DNA of 64,000 bases from Acidimicrobiia bacterium (GTDB taxonomy: Bacteria > Actinomycetota > Acidimicrobiia > Spongiisociales > UBA5794). The notes beneath the pieces were generated by a model. That model did not search any database. It saw only the letters and a list, made by a program, of their open reading frames with translations, and was not told where the DNA came from. The stretch lies in assembly GCA_026985095.1 (NCBI GenBank), contig JALSQW010000012.1, positions 115,810 to 179,809 of the forward strand. Direction: 5' to 3'. Positions within the stretch are counted from its first letter, which is position 1. The number at the start of each line of letters is the position of its first letter. The translations under genes and the position numbers were made by a program. Of this stretch, positions 7,741 through 16,816 are shown in pieces.

Positions 7741-9153
7741 TCAGCCTCCGAAGAGCTGCTCGTACTCGGAGAGGAGCTTGTTGGCTTCCTCGTTGGCTTG
7801 CGCCATCCGGTCGGCGACGTCGAGGTCGTTCACGAGGATGTCCTCGATCGCGATCGTGATCACGTCGCGGATGGAGACGAAGTTGCCGAGCAAGGCACCA
7901 CGGGTGGCCGGGGTGTCCTTGGCCGCGGCGAGCTGGTCGGAAGCGACCTTCGAGTTGGGGCTCTGCTCGTACCAGCCCTCGTCGTCGAGGAGCTTCTCGG
8001 CCGACTTCGTGATCGGGATGTAGCCGGTGATCTTGTGCCACTCGGCTGCGTTCTCCGGGTTGTTGAAGAACTGGAGGAACGCGAGCGCCCCGTCCTGGGT
8101 CTTCTCGTCCAACCCGTTGAGGAGCCACAGCGTGGCGCCGCCGATCAGGTTGCCTTCGTAGCTCTTGGCCTCGTTGTACGGCATGAAGCTGGCTTCCACG
8201 GTGAAGCCGTTGGCATCACCCGCTTCGGTCAGCGCCGTCGTATCGGACGACGAGTACACCAACATGGCGACTTCCTGCGCCTGGAAGGCGTTGGAGGTCC
8301 CGTCCCAGTCGCGCTGGGCACCGGTGTAGATGTAGTAGCCCTTGTCGGCCATGTCCTTCCACCACGAGATGTAGTCGATCATCCCGTCGGAGGTGAGGAA
8401 CACCTCGGTGGCGCGACCCGAGCGACCGTTGTCGTTGTTGGCCAGGAGCTCACCCTGCTGACCGAGGCTCTGCTCGACGAACCACGAGTGGTTGGGCCAG
8501 GTGATGCACGCCTTCGGGGCGTCGTCCATCGCCATGATCTTCTCGCACGCCGCCTCGACTTCGCCCCACGTGGCGGGGATCTTGTCGACACCGGCAGCCT
8601 TCAGCATGTCGGTGTTGGAGAACATGATGGCCGACGACGTGTTCCACGGCTGGGAGTAGAACGACCCCTCCACCGTGTAGTAGTTGCGGGCCGCGTCGAC
8701 GACGTCGTCGAGCACGACCGGCTCGCCGAGGATCGCGTCGCGCCCGGCGACCGCCTCGGTCACCGACTTGAACACGGGGTTGCCGGATGCGTCCACCGCG
8801 TCGAGGGCTTGGCGAGTCGCCGCCTCGAAGAAGTGGATGATGGCCGGCGGTTCGCCCGAGTCGACGGCCAGGACGGCCTGTTCGAACACCGTGTTGTAGG
8901 AGTCGAACTCCTGCACGACGACGTTGTACTCGGGATGGAGCTCGTTGAACTCCTTGGCGCGATCCTTGGTGAACCCGAGACGGGCTTCGTCGGAGAACGC
9001 GATCCACATACCGATCTCGATCGGAGCGTCGGAGCCGCCGCCATCCGAGCCGCCGCCGCTGGCCGCGGTGGTGTCGGTGGTGCCCCCACTGGAACATGCC
9101 GCCGCGACGATGGCGAAAACCGCCACCAGCGCGAGGTATCGGAGCTTGCTCAT
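7741..9153 (-). CDS. ABC transporter sugar-binding lipoprotein, UgpB/MalE family
   Basis: A 470-residue extracellular solute-binding protein (family 1). The signal peptide ends in a lipobox (VAAAC at 16-20), followed by a Ser/Gly/Thr-rich linker to about residue 42. The mature domain opens with IEIGMWIAFSDEARLGFTKDRAKEFN, and PATWGEVEAACEKIMA is typical of the family. It would capture a sugar or glycerol-phosphate derivative for the two permeases downstream. The start has a strong AGGAAGG site. The ligand cannot be read from sequence. Confidence 0.9.
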   Translation of the reverse strand: MSKLRYLALVAVFAIVAAACSSGGTTDTTAASGGGSDGGGSDAPIEIGMWIAFSDEARLGFTKDRAKEFNELHPEYNVVVQEFDSYNTVFEQAVLAVDSGEPPAIIHFFEAATRQALDAVDASGNPVFKSVTEAVAGRDAILGEPVVLDDVVDAARNYYTVEGSFYSQPWNTSSAIMFSNTDMLKAAGVDKIPATWGEVEAACEKIMAMDDAPKACITWPNHSWFVEQSLGQQGELLANNDNGRSGRATEVFLTSDGMIDYISWWKDMADKGYYIYTGAQRDWDGTSNAFQAQEVAMLVYSSSDTTALTEAGDANGFTVEASFMPYNEAKSYEGNLIGGATLWLLNGLDEKTQDGALAFLQFFNNPENAAEWHKITGYIPITKSAEKLLDDEGWYEQSPNSKVASDQLAAAKDTPATRGALLGNFVSIRDVITIAIEDILVNDLDVADRMAQANEEANKLLSEYEQLFGG

Positions 9154-9260
9154 TCGTGAGCCTTCCTTCTAGCGAATAGATGGTGCCGTGTAGGCAGAGG
9201 GTCCCACCGGCAACGCGAGGCTAGCCAACGGGCCGACGCCCGGCCATTCGGATCCTGCGC

Positions 9261-11546
9261 TCACCCGACGGACGTGGGCGCGGGAGCTTCGGCTGCCTCG
9301 ACCGCCATCGGCGGGAGAACGACGTCGAGCCCGCGCGGGATCCACCAGTTCCGGTCGCCGAGGAGCTCCATGGTGGCGGGGACCAGCAACATGCGGACGA
9401 CGGTGGCGTCCAAGGCGACGGCGGCGGCGAGGCCGAGGCCGAGGATCTTGACCGTGCGGGTGTCCTCCAGGAGGAAACTCCCGAAGACGAACACCATGAT
9501 CAGCGCGGCGGCGGTGATCACTCGCGCGGTGGCGGCGAGGCCGTCGGCGACGGCGGACGAGTTGTCGCGCCGAGCGCCGTATTCCTCGCGGATGCGGCTC
9601 AGCAGGAACACCTCGTAGTCCATGGACAACCCGAAGACGATGGCGAACATCATCATCGGGATGAACGGCTCGATCGGGCCCGGCGAGATCCCCAGCAGCG
9701 TCCCACCCCACCCCCACTGGAACACCGCAACGACGATGCCATAGGCGGCACCGATGGCGAGCAGGTTCATGCCGACGGCCTTCAACGGCACCAGTACGGA
9801 GCGGAAGACGGCCATGAGGAACACGAACGAGAGCGTCAACACGGCGCCGTAGAACCACCAGATCCGAGCGGCGAGGTAGTCGGAGAAGTCCAGGTTGGCC
9901 GCCACCGGTCCGGTCACCATGATCTCGACGCGGCTGTCGGCTTCGATGGTGGGGATGACGTCGTCGCGGAGGCGGTGGACGAGCCTCGCGGTGGCCTCCG
10001 ACTGCGGCGACGTCTCGGGCACCACCTCGATGAGGGCCGCCGTCGGGGCAGCCGGGTCGTTGGGGAACGGCGGCGAGACCGCGGCGACGCCGTCGACACC
10101 ACCGAGCGCCGCCGAGATGGTCCCGAGTCCGGTCGGATCGGTTCCGGCAGGCAACGTGGCGACGACGAACAGCGGGCCGTTGGCTCCCGACCCGAAGCCC
10201 TCCTCGAGCAGGTCGTAGGCGAGCCGCGTGGTGGTGCCCTCCGGGTCGTTGCCCGCGTCGGCGAATCCGAGTTGGATCGATGCCAGGGGCAGGGCCACGG
10301 TCGCCAGGAGGACGGAGCCGACCACGGTGATGGTGGCCGCCCGCCGCTGGACGAAACGGCTCCACCGGTACGATGCCGTCTCCTCGACGGGTGCTTCGTT
10401 CGAGATCGTGACGACCGCCGTGAGCGGGCCCCAGACGCGGCTCAGCGCCATCACCGCGAGGGCGAGGACGAGGGCGAGCCGCAAGACCGGGAGGTCGAGG
10501 GCCACTCCCACCAGGGCGACGGCCACCAGGAGCGCGGCGATGAGCCCCCCGCGGCGGGTGACGGCGATGCGGTCACCGAACCAGCCGACGAGCGCGGGCA
10601 GGAGCGTGATGGAGGCCACCATGGTCGCCAACACCGTCGTCGATGCGGCGATGGCCAGACCCGTCACGAAGGTGATGCCCATCAGCAGCATGCCGAGGAG
10701 CGAGACGACGACAGTCACCCCGGCGAACAGGACCGCTCGGCCGGCGGTTTCGAGCGCGGCGGCGACGGCCTCGGGGACCGCGGATCCTCGCTTGCGGAAC
10801 TCCTGGTACCTGGTGACGATGAAGAGGGCGTAGTCGATCCCCACGCCGAGGCCGATCATGACGCCGATCGTCGCGGCGAAGTCGGGCATCTCGATCAGGT
10901 TGCTCATCAGGGCGGTCGCGAGCACGCCCGTGCCGACCCCGGCGAGGGCGGTGGCGATGGGCAGGCCCATGGCCAGGACCGATCCGAAGGCGAAGATCAG
11001 GACCGCCATGGCGAAGGCCAGGCCGAGGGTCTCCGAGCTCGGTGGTCGGCGATCGCGGAAGACGTCGCCGCCGTAGGCGATCTCGAGGCCGTCGAGTGAT
11101 GGGGCGATGGCGGCGATCTCGTCGCGGATCGCGGCGCCCTCCTCGGTGGTGATGTCGGCGTCCAGTACGAGCCGCGCGTAGGCGATCGTTCCCCCCGGCG
11201 AGATCTGGCGTGCACTCGTCGGCGAGTACGGGTCGATGACGTTGACGACACCGTCGACGTTCCTGACGGAGCCGAGGAAGGACCGGATGGCGGCTTCGAC
11301 GGCGGGGTCGGTGACACCCTGCTCGGCGGCGAACACGATGGTGGCGGGCTCCCCGCCGGCGGCTGGGAACTCGGCGGCGAGGACGGCGAGGCCCCTGGTG
11401 CTCTCCGACTCGGGCGCGGTGATGTTCGTGGTGAACGCCGGACCGACGGCGAGGAGGGTGGCGACGAGGGCGGCGACGGCGACGAGCCAAGCGGCGGCGA
11501 ACCTGCGGGGATGGGTGGCAGCGGATCGACCGAGACGGGAGAGCAT
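9261..11546 (-). CDS. MMPL/RND family transporter
   Basis: This 761-residue membrane protein has two tandem six-helix units, each with a large extracellular loop, in the actinobacterial MmpL/YdfJ arrangement. Signature segments are MIGLGVGIDYALFIVTRYQEFRKRGS in the first unit and GLSMDYEVFLLSRIREEYG in the second; the acidic residue in each is expected to carry protons. Members export lipids, siderophores or drugs. The start at 11546 follows an AGGGG site. The longer upstream reading frame crosses the operator and is rejected. A divergent TetR gene probably represses it. Confidence 0.9.
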   Translation of the reverse strand: MLSRLGRSAATHPRRFAAAWLVAVAALVATLLAVGPAFTTNITAPESESTRGLAVLAAEFPAAGGEPATIVFAAEQGVTDPAVEAAIRSFLGSVRNVDGVVNVIDPYSPTSARQISPGGTIAYARLVLDADITTEEGAAIRDEIAAIAPSLDGLEIAYGGDVFRDRRPPSSETLGLAFAMAVLIFAFGSVLAMGLPIATALAGVGTGVLATALMSNLIEMPDFAATIGVMIGLGVGIDYALFIVTRYQEFRKRGSAVPEAVAAALETAGRAVLFAGVTVVVSLLGMLLMGITFVTGLAIAASTTVLATMVASITLLPALVGWFGDRIAVTRRGGLIAALLVAVALVGVALDLPVLRLALVLALAVMALSRVWGPLTAVVTISNEAPVEETASYRWSRFVQRRAATITVVGSVLLATVALPLASIQLGFADAGNDPEGTTTRLAYDLLEEGFGSGANGPLFVVATLPAGTDPTGLGTISAALGGVDGVAAVSPPFPNDPAAPTAALIEVVPETSPQSEATARLVHRLRDDVIPTIEADSRVEIMVTGPVAANLDFSDYLAARIWWFYGAVLTLSFVFLMAVFRSVLVPLKAVGMNLLAIGAAYGIVVAVFQWGWGGTLLGISPGPIEPFIPMMMFAIVFGLSMDYEVFLLSRIREEYGARRDNSSAVADGLAATARVITAAALIMVFVFGSFLLEDTRTVKILGLGLAAAVALDATVVRMLLVPATMELLGDRNWWIPRGLDVVLPPMAVEAAEAPAPTSVG

Positions 11547-11577
11547 GGGGACCCCTAGATAGGACGTTCTGTCTTGT

Positions 11578-11596
11578 ATGATACAGACTGTATCAT
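11578..11596. promoter_or_regulatory. 19-bp perfect palindrome, probable TetR operator
   Basis: ATGATACAG-A-CTGTATCAT is a perfect inverted repeat located 32 bp before the MMPL start and 45 bp before the TetR start. It lies where it would cover the promoters of both divergent genes. It is the obvious binding site for the adjacent TetR protein. Confidence 0.75.
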
Positions 11597-11640
11597 ATGG
11601 CACACTGGCAGCGACCGCCAACCGAGAGCGCAGCTCCCCG

Positions 11641-12219
11641 ATGCACGACCCGACGAACCCACAGGTCCAACGAACCCGACGTCTGATGCTCGAAGCCGCC
11701 GATCGGCTGCTCTCGGAGCACGGCCCCTCGGCCGTCACTCACCTCCGGATCGCCGCGGAGGCAGGCGTCTCCCGAGCGACCGTGTACCGCCACTGGCCGG
11801 ATCGAGGATCGATCCTCCTCGACCTGCTCCGGCGCAGTACGGAGTTGCAGGTCACGACCCCGCCCCGCGAGGTGGAGCTCGCCACGGGGGTGACGATCCT
11901 CCTCCGGTCCTTCGCCGCCGCGCTCTCCGGCGAGGGCGGACGGACCCTGGCGGCCATGGTGGGCCTCGCCGAATGGGACGAGGACGTCGCAGCGGCGCTC
12001 CGGCAGATGGCCACGATCGGCCCCGGGATGCTCGAAGAGCTCCTCCGACGCGGGGTCACCGAGGGCGAGCTGAACCCGTCGGTGGACGTGTCCCTCCTCG
12101 TCGATCGCCTCATCGGCCCGCTCTACCTCCGCCGCCTCCTCTACCGCGATCCCATCGACGACGACGTCGTCGAGCGGCTGGTGGCGGCGACGCTGGCGCC
12201 GCCGCTCCGACCGACCTGA
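11641..12219 (+). CDS. TetR family regulator, probable repressor of the MMPL gene
   Basis: A 192-residue TetR/AcrR protein. The helix-turn-helix is at about residues 28-57 (HLRIAAEAGVSRATVYRHWPDR). The C-terminal ligand domain has no recognisable specificity. The start at 11641 is chosen because the longer frame begins inside the palindromic operator. Transcribed away from the MMPL gene, it probably represses that gene and itself until an exported compound binds. Confidence 0.88.
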   Translation: MHDPTNPQVQRTRRLMLEAADRLLSEHGPSAVTHLRIAAEAGVSRATVYRHWPDRGSILLDLLRRSTELQVTTPPREVELATGVTILLRSFAAALSGEGGRTLAAMVGLAEWDEDVAAALRQMATIGPGMLEELLRRGVTEGELNPSVDVSLLVDRLIGPLYLRRLLYRDPIDDDVVERLVAATLAPPLRPT

Positions 12220-12370
12220 GGGGAACATCGCCTCATGGATGTTCATCGCTCCTGGTGGTGGCATCGGAGAACGTGGAGTCACCGGCCGCCGCGGCGGATC
12301 GGCCACGACAGCGGCGCAGGTTCCGTCTCGGTACACTCACCGGCACGAGACGCCACCTGAGGAGTGACCC

Positions 12371-12742
12371 GTGCGCCTGTTCGACATCTTCTGGACCATG
12401 TTGTGGTTCTTCATGTTCATCATCTGGATCTGGCTGCTGATCTCGATCTTCTCGGACATCTTCCGCAGCGAGATGTCGGGATGGGCCAAGGCCGGATGGA
12501 CGGTGTTCATCGTCTTCCTCCCCTTCCTCGGCGTCCTGATCTACCTCATCGTCAACGGGGGCAAGATGCAGGAACGAGCGCTCGCCCAGGCGGCGAAGAT
12601 GGAACAGGCCCAGCGTGCCTACATCCAGGAGGCCGCCGGCGTCTCGACCGCCGAAGAGCTGGCGAAACTCGCCGAGCTGAAGGACAAGGGCGTCATCTCC
12701 GACGAGGAGTTCGAGCGTCAGAAGGCCAAGCTCCTGGCCTGA
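12371..12742 (+). CDS. PLDc_N/SHOCT domain membrane protein
   Basis: The 123 residues contain two hydrophobic helices (FWTMLWFFMFIIWIWLLISIF and a second at about 37-62, GWTVFIVFLPFLGVLIYLIV), as in the phospholipase D N-terminal anchor domain. A cytoplasmic linker leads to a C-terminal SHOCT motif (LAELKDKGVISDEEFERQKAKLLA). SHOCT proteins are widespread in actinobacteria and thought to mediate oligomerisation; the role here is unknown. The start has a GAGGAGTGACCC region. Confidence 0.85.
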   Translation: MRLFDIFWTMLWFFMFIIWIWLLISIFSDIFRSEMSGWAKAGWTVFIVFLPFLGVLIYLIVNGGKMQERALAQAAKMEQAQRAYIQEAAGVSTAEELAKLAELKDKGVISDEEFERQKAKLLA

Positions 12743-12796
12743 ACCCGCGCCATCGACCCGATCCGTGCCCTCGCCCTCGGGCGGGCGCACGGCGCG

Positions 12797-13495
12797 TCAA
12801 CGCCGTCGAGGTCCCCCATCGCCCTGGCGCAGCAGCATCGCCACCGCCTCGACCCGGGAGTGGACCTCGAGCTTGCCCAGGATGTGCTGGACGTGGTTCC
12901 GAACCGTCGTCGGTGACAGGAAGAGCTCCTCGGCGATCTCCCGACCCGACCGCCCGTCGGCGAGAAGGCACAGGACCTCCCGTTCACGGTTGGAGAGGCG
13001 TTCGAGTCGCGCCGCGGCCTCGGGATCGGGCTCGATGGTGTGGCGCTCCGCACGGTCGGCGACGATCCGCTCCAGTTCCAGCGGGAACGCGATCTCCCTC
13101 ACGAGATGGACCAGGCGAACATCTCTCCGCAGCTCGGCGCGGGGCACGATCGTGGTCGCCCCGAGCCACATCGTGCGGCCGTCCTTGTCGTGTCCGACGA
13201 CGTCCCGGGTCGCGACGACCTCGTCCTCGGGGCCGGGCTCGGACGCCGAGCAGCACTCGTCGCACACGCCGTTGCCGCACCGGTCGGACCACTCCAGCAC
13301 GTCCCAGCAGGGACGACCGATGACCTCCTGAGGCTCGTAGCCGAACAGCTCGGTGGCGGCGGGGTTCCACCCGATCACCCGGAGGTCGCCGTCGATGGCG
13401 ATCATCGCGTCACCCGTACGGCCGAGCGCATCGAGCAACCCCGACACCTCGGCGGTGCGGTCACGCCGTCGGGATCGATCGGGCGCTGATGACAT
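12797..13495 (-). CDS. PAS-LuxR transcriptional regulator with a cysteine cluster in the PAS domain
   Basis: The 232-residue protein has an N-terminal PAS domain (about 20-130) and a C-terminal LuxR helix-turn-helix (about 165-225; LSNREREVLCLLADGRSGREIAEELFLSPTTVRNH). The PAS domain has five cysteines, C63, C73, C78, C81 and C82, in the run SDRCGNGVCDECC, which could hold a metal, an Fe-S cluster or a redox switch. The gene starts 22 bp after the LeuD-like gene on the same strand and may be the last gene of the large operon. A redox or oxygen-linked role fits the neighbouring low-potential enzymes but is inference. Confidence 0.82.
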   Translation of the reverse strand: MSSAPDRSRRRDRTAEVSGLLDALGRTGDAMIAIDGDLRVIGWNPAATELFGYEPQEVIGRPCWDVLEWSDRCGNGVCDECCSASEPGPEDEVVATRDVVGHDKDGRTMWLGATTIVPRAELRRDVRLVHLVREIAFPLELERIVADRAERHTIEPDPEAAARLERLSNREREVLCLLADGRSGREIAEELFLSPTTVRNHVQHILGKLEVHSRVEAVAMLLRQGDGGPRRR

Positions 13496-13517
13496 GATGC
13501 GAACTCCTCGCTCTCGA

Positions 13518-14027
13518 CTATACGGATCGTGGCGACGCGTCGTCAACGGTCACACCCGCCAGGATCCCCCCGGCAGCCAGGATCCGGCGCATCTCGTCGG
13601 GGAGCGGCTCGCCCACGGCAGACGCCCCGGTCGTCAGGTTCTCGAAGGTGCCCGCGGCGAGATCGACCTGCCCCTGCTGGCCGGTCTCGACGATCCCGTG
13701 CGCGTCCGGGCAGACGAGCACGGGAAGCCCGATCGCCACCGCGTTGCGCAGGAAGATGCGGGCGAACGACGCAGCGACGACACACGCGATCCCGAGGGCC
13801 GCCAGGTTCTCGGGTGCCGTCTCCCGACTCGAGCCGCACCCGAAGTTGCGCCCGGCCACCAGCAGATCCCCCGCTTCGACGGAACCGGCGAAGGTCGGAT
13901 CGACCGACTCGAGGACGTGCAGCCTGCGGATGTCCACCGGATCGACCGCGTACGCGCCCGGGGACAGGAGGTCGGTACTGATGTCGTCCCCGAACCGCCA
14001 GACCCGACCCCGCATCACATCATCCAT
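13518..14027 (-). CDS. Aconitase-superfamily small subunit (LeuD/DmdB type)
   Basis: A 169-residue swivel-domain subunit of the 3-isopropylmalate dehydratase/homoaconitase group. The signature is GRVWRFGDDISTDLLSPGAY near the start and NFGCGSSRETAPENLAALG in the middle. It overlaps the large-subunit gene by 8 bp, indicating coupled translation and an obligate complex. Because it sits in a CoA-ester and 2-oxoacid operon and not with leuB, a role in leucine synthesis is doubtful. Homoaconitate-like or dimethylmalate-like hydrations are alternatives. Confidence 0.85.
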   Translation of the reverse strand: MDDVMRGRVWRFGDDISTDLLSPGAYAVDPVDIRRLHVLESVDPTFAGSVEAGDLLVAGRNFGCGSSRETAPENLAALGIACVVAASFARIFLRNAVAIGLPVLVCPDAHGIVETGQQGQVDLAAGTFENLTTGASAVGEPLPDEMRRILAAGGILAGVTVDDASPRSV

Positions 14028-15276
14028 CGGCCACCTCCCTCGGATCGACCACCCGACCCGCCACCGCGGATGCCGCCACCGTGGCGGGCGACGCGAGGAA
14101 GATCTCGGCGTCCGCCGAACCCATCCGCCCCGGGAAGTTCCGGTTCGACGACGAGATGCCGCGCTCACCCGGGCCGAGGAGCCCACCGTGGCCACCGAAG
14201 CACGGACCACATCCGGGGGCGAGGATGGTCGCCCCGGCCTCCACGAGGGTGGCGATGTATCCGGCCGCCAGCGCATCCTCCATCACCCGTCGGGACGCCG
14301 GCGCGACCAGGAACCGGACCCCCGGGGCGACCGAGCGACCGGCCACGACGGACGCTGCGGCCTCCAGATCGTCCAACCTGCCGTTGGTGCAGGATCCGAG
14401 GAACGCCTGGTCGATGGCGACCCCGCCGGCCTCGGACGCGGCGACCACCAGGTCGACGTCGCTCGGCAGCGCCACCTGTGGCCCCAGCGAGGCGAGGTCG
14501 AGCGTGCGGATGTCGAGATACTCGGCGTCGGGATCCGGGCCCGGAACCTCCGTCGGTGGCTCCCCGAGGTACGCGAAGGTCGTCTCGTCGGCCGGGAAGA
14601 TCCCGAACTTGGCCCCAAGCTCGACGGCCATGTTGGCCACCGTGAGCCGTCCCGAGATCGGCGCCTCCACCGCGCCCGGCCCGCCGAACTCGAGGGACCG
14701 ATACTGGGCGCCGTCGGTGCCGATCATCCGGGCGACGGAGAGCACCACGTCCTTCCACGATGTCCAACGGTCGAGCGCCCCGTCGAGGTCGAACCGGATG
14801 GTCTCGGGGACGCGGAACCACAGCCTGCCGGTGGCCATCGCCGCGACCATATCGGAGGTCCCGACGCCCGTGGCGGCCGCGCCGAGCGCCCCGTAGGTGG
14901 TGGTGTGCGAGTCGGTACCGATGATGAGCATGCCCGGCTTCACGTGGCCCCGTTCGGGCAGGAGCTGATGGGAGATCCCCTCGCCGGCGTCGTAGAAGAT
15001 CCCGACGTCGAATCGCTTCACGTGCTCGCGGGTTCGGCGTTGGAGGTCGGCGATGGCCGCCGTGGGCGCCGGTACGAAATGATCGATGACGACCGCAACC
15101 TTCGTCGGGTCGAAGAGCTCCTCGATCCCATGGGCCAGGAGCGTATCGAACACCTTGGCGGCGAAGATGTCGTGGGTCATGGCGAGGTCGATCTCTCCGA
15201 CGACGAACTCGCCTGCCCGTACCTCTTCGCGCCCGGCCGCCCGAGCGAGGATCTTCTCGGCGACGGTCATGCCCAC
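14020..15276 (-). CDS. Aconitase-superfamily large subunit (LeuC/DmdA type)
   Basis: The 418-residue protein is of the shorter homoaconitase/archaeal LeuC type, not the roughly 470-residue enterobacterial LeuC. It carries the GTDSHTTTYGALGAAATGVGTSD segment, a cysteine in FLGSCTNGR, and the paired cysteines of LAPGCGPCFGGHGG, which together ligate a [4Fe-4S] cluster. It would isomerise or hydrate a branched 2- or 3-hydroxy acid with the small subunit. The same operon has an HMGL-type synthase, and the divergent one a PrpF isomerase, so all three may act on one tricarboxylate-like intermediate. Confidence 0.87.
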   Translation of the reverse strand: MGMTVAEKILARAAGREEVRAGEFVVGEIDLAMTHDIFAAKVFDTLLAHGIEELFDPTKVAVVIDHFVPAPTAAIADLQRRTREHVKRFDVGIFYDAGEGISHQLLPERGHVKPGMLIIGTDSHTTTYGALGAAATGVGTSDMVAAMATGRLWFRVPETIRFDLDGALDRWTSWKDVVLSVARMIGTDGAQYRSLEFGGPGAVEAPISGRLTVANMAVELGAKFGIFPADETTFAYLGEPPTEVPGPDPDAEYLDIRTLDLASLGPQVALPSDVDLVVAASEAGGVAIDQAFLGSCTNGRLDDLEAAASVVAGRSVAPGVRFLVAPASRRVMEDALAAGYIATLVEAGATILAPGCGPCFGGHGGLLGPGERGISSSNRNFPGRMGSADAEIFLASPATVAASAVAGRVVDPREVADG

Positions 15277-15289
15277 GACGCTGCCCCCC

Positions 15290-16024
15290 TCACGACCCCA
15301 CGCTCCGACCGCCGCAGACGTACAGGAGCTGACCGGTGACGTAGTCGGACTCGTCGGCGGCGAAGAACAGGACGGCGTTGGCGATGTCGGCCGGTGTCCC
15401 GACCCGCCGCATCGGGATGGTCTCGACGAGCTTCTCCTTGATCTCGTCCTTGAGCCCCTGGAACAAGGGGGTGTCGACGAGCGCCGGCGCCACCGTGTTG
15501 ACCGTGATCCCGAACCGCGCCAGCTCGAGCGCGAGGCTCCTCGTCAGCGAAACGACGCCGCCCTTGGACGCGGAGTAGTTCGCCTGACCCGCCCCACCCA
15601 ACCAGGCCCGCGACGAGATGTTGACGATCCTCCCGTACTCGCGCTCCATCATCTGGGGGATGACCGCCCGGGCGGTGAAGAACTGCGCGGTGAGGTTCAC
15701 CTTGATGACCGTCTCCCAGTCCTCGTCGCTCATCTTGGCGACGTAGCCGGGGCGGGAGATCCCGGCGTTGTTGACGAGGACGTCAACACGACCGAAGGCA
15801 TCGGCGGCGGCGGAGACGAGCTCGTTCGCTCCTTCGGAGGTGGAGATGTCGGCCACGACCGCCCGGGCGGCATCACCGATGTCGGCGGCGACGGCCTCGG
15901 CGCGGTCCGCGGCGACGTCGTTGACGACCACCCTCGCTCCGGCGTCGGCGAACGCCCTGGCGATGCCTTCACCGATCCCCTGTCCCGCTCCGGTGACGAC
16001 CGCGACACGTCCTTGCACTCCCAT
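15290..16024 (-). CDS. Short-chain dehydrogenase (FabG-like)
   Basis: A 244-residue classical SDR. It has the nucleotide-binding TGAGQGIGEGIA motif, the NNAG segment and the catalytic Ser-Tyr-Lys set (NISSRAWLGGAGQANYSASKGG). It probably oxidises a 3-hydroxyacyl-CoA or reduces a 3-oxoacyl thioester with NAD(P). It follows the crotonase gene by 3 bp, so the pair would carry out hydration and dehydrogenation in a beta-oxidation-like sequence. The exact substrate is unknown. Confidence 0.85.
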   Translation of the reverse strand: MGVQGRVAVVTGAGQGIGEGIARAFADAGARVVVNDVAADRAEAVAADIGDAARAVVADISTSEGANELVSAAADAFGRVDVLVNNAGISRPGYVAKMSDEDWETVIKVNLTAQFFTARAVIPQMMEREYGRIVNISSRAWLGGAGQANYSASKGGVVSLTRSLALELARFGITVNTVAPALVDTPLFQGLKDEIKEKLVETIPMRRVGTPADIANAVLFFAADESDYVTGQLLYVCGGRSVGS

Positions 16025-16027
16025 GTC

Positions 16028-16816
16028 CTATCTCCCTTTGAACTCGGGGGTCCGTTTCTCGACGAACGCCTTGATCCCCTCTTGGCGGTCCTCACTGTGG
16101 CGGAGAACCGCATGGCACATGGACTCGAAGGCCAGACCCGACTCCAGATCGACATCCTGGGATCGATCGACCGCGGCCTTGATACGCCCCAATGACAGCG
16201 GGGCGTTGCGGGCGATCTTGGCGGCGAGCTCATCGACGGCGCCGGCGAGCTCGCCGTCGGGGACGACCCGGTTGACCAGCCCCCACTCGAGGGCGGTGAC
16301 CGCCGAGATCCGCTCGCAGGTGAACATGAGCTCCTTGGCTCGGGCGGCGCCGATGAGTCTCGGCGTCCGCTGGGTGCCGCCGACCCCCGGCATCGACCCG
16401 ACCCTCGCCTCGGGGAAACCCAGCTGCGCTCCCTCGGTGGCGATCCTGAGGTCGCAGGCGAGGGCCATCTCGAGCCCACCGCCGAGGACGTAGCCGAACA
16501 CGGCAGCCACGATCGGCTTGTCGCTCGTCTCGAACCGTCGCTGCACGCGCCGGATCAGGTCGCCGAGCGGATCGTGGACGGTTCCCGCCTCGTACTCGGC
16601 GGCCCGCGCCTTGAGGTCGGCCCCGACACAGAACGCCTTCTCTCCCGCCGCCGTCAACACCAGCACCCGCAGCCCGGGATCGCCTTCGGCCTCCTCGACG
16701 ATCCGCTCGAGCGTCTCGAGCATGCCGACGGTGAGCGCGTTCATCGCTTCGGGTCGGTTCAGGGTGATGACCCCGACGCCGTCGCGGCGCTCCCATAGGA
16801 CCGGTTCGTCGCTCAC
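16028..16816 (-). CDS. Enoyl-CoA hydratase/isomerase (crotonase family)
   Basis: At 262 residues it has the normal crotonase length. Both hydratase glutamates are visible: E116 in [15 protein letters not shown] and E136 in [18 protein letters not shown]. The oxyanion-hole region is [10 protein letters not shown]. It should hydrate an enoyl-CoA made earlier in the pathway. It overlaps the class III CoA-transferase gene by 4 bp. A ring-opening BadI-like role is less likely, because BadI-type enzymes lack the paired glutamates. Confidence 0.87.
   Translation of the reverse strand: MSDEPVLWERRDGVGVITLNRPEAMNALTVGMLETLERIVEEAEGDPGLRVLVLTAAGEKAFCVGADLKARAAEYEAGTVHDPLGDLIRRVQRRFETSDKPIVAAVFGYVLGGGLEMALACDLRIATEGAQLGFPEARVGSMPGVGGTQRTPRLIGAARAKELMFTCERISAVTALEWGLVNRVVPDGELAGAVDELAAKIARNAPLSLGRIKAAVDRSQDVDLESGLAFESMCHAVLRHSEDRQEGIKAFVEKRTPEFKGR

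Noticed and set aside
13518-15276. Leucine biosynthesis genes leuC and leuD
   Set aside because: No leuA or leuB partner is adjacent, the large subunit is the short homoaconitase-like form, and the operon is devoted to CoA and 2-oxoacid chemistry. The family call is kept but not the pathway.
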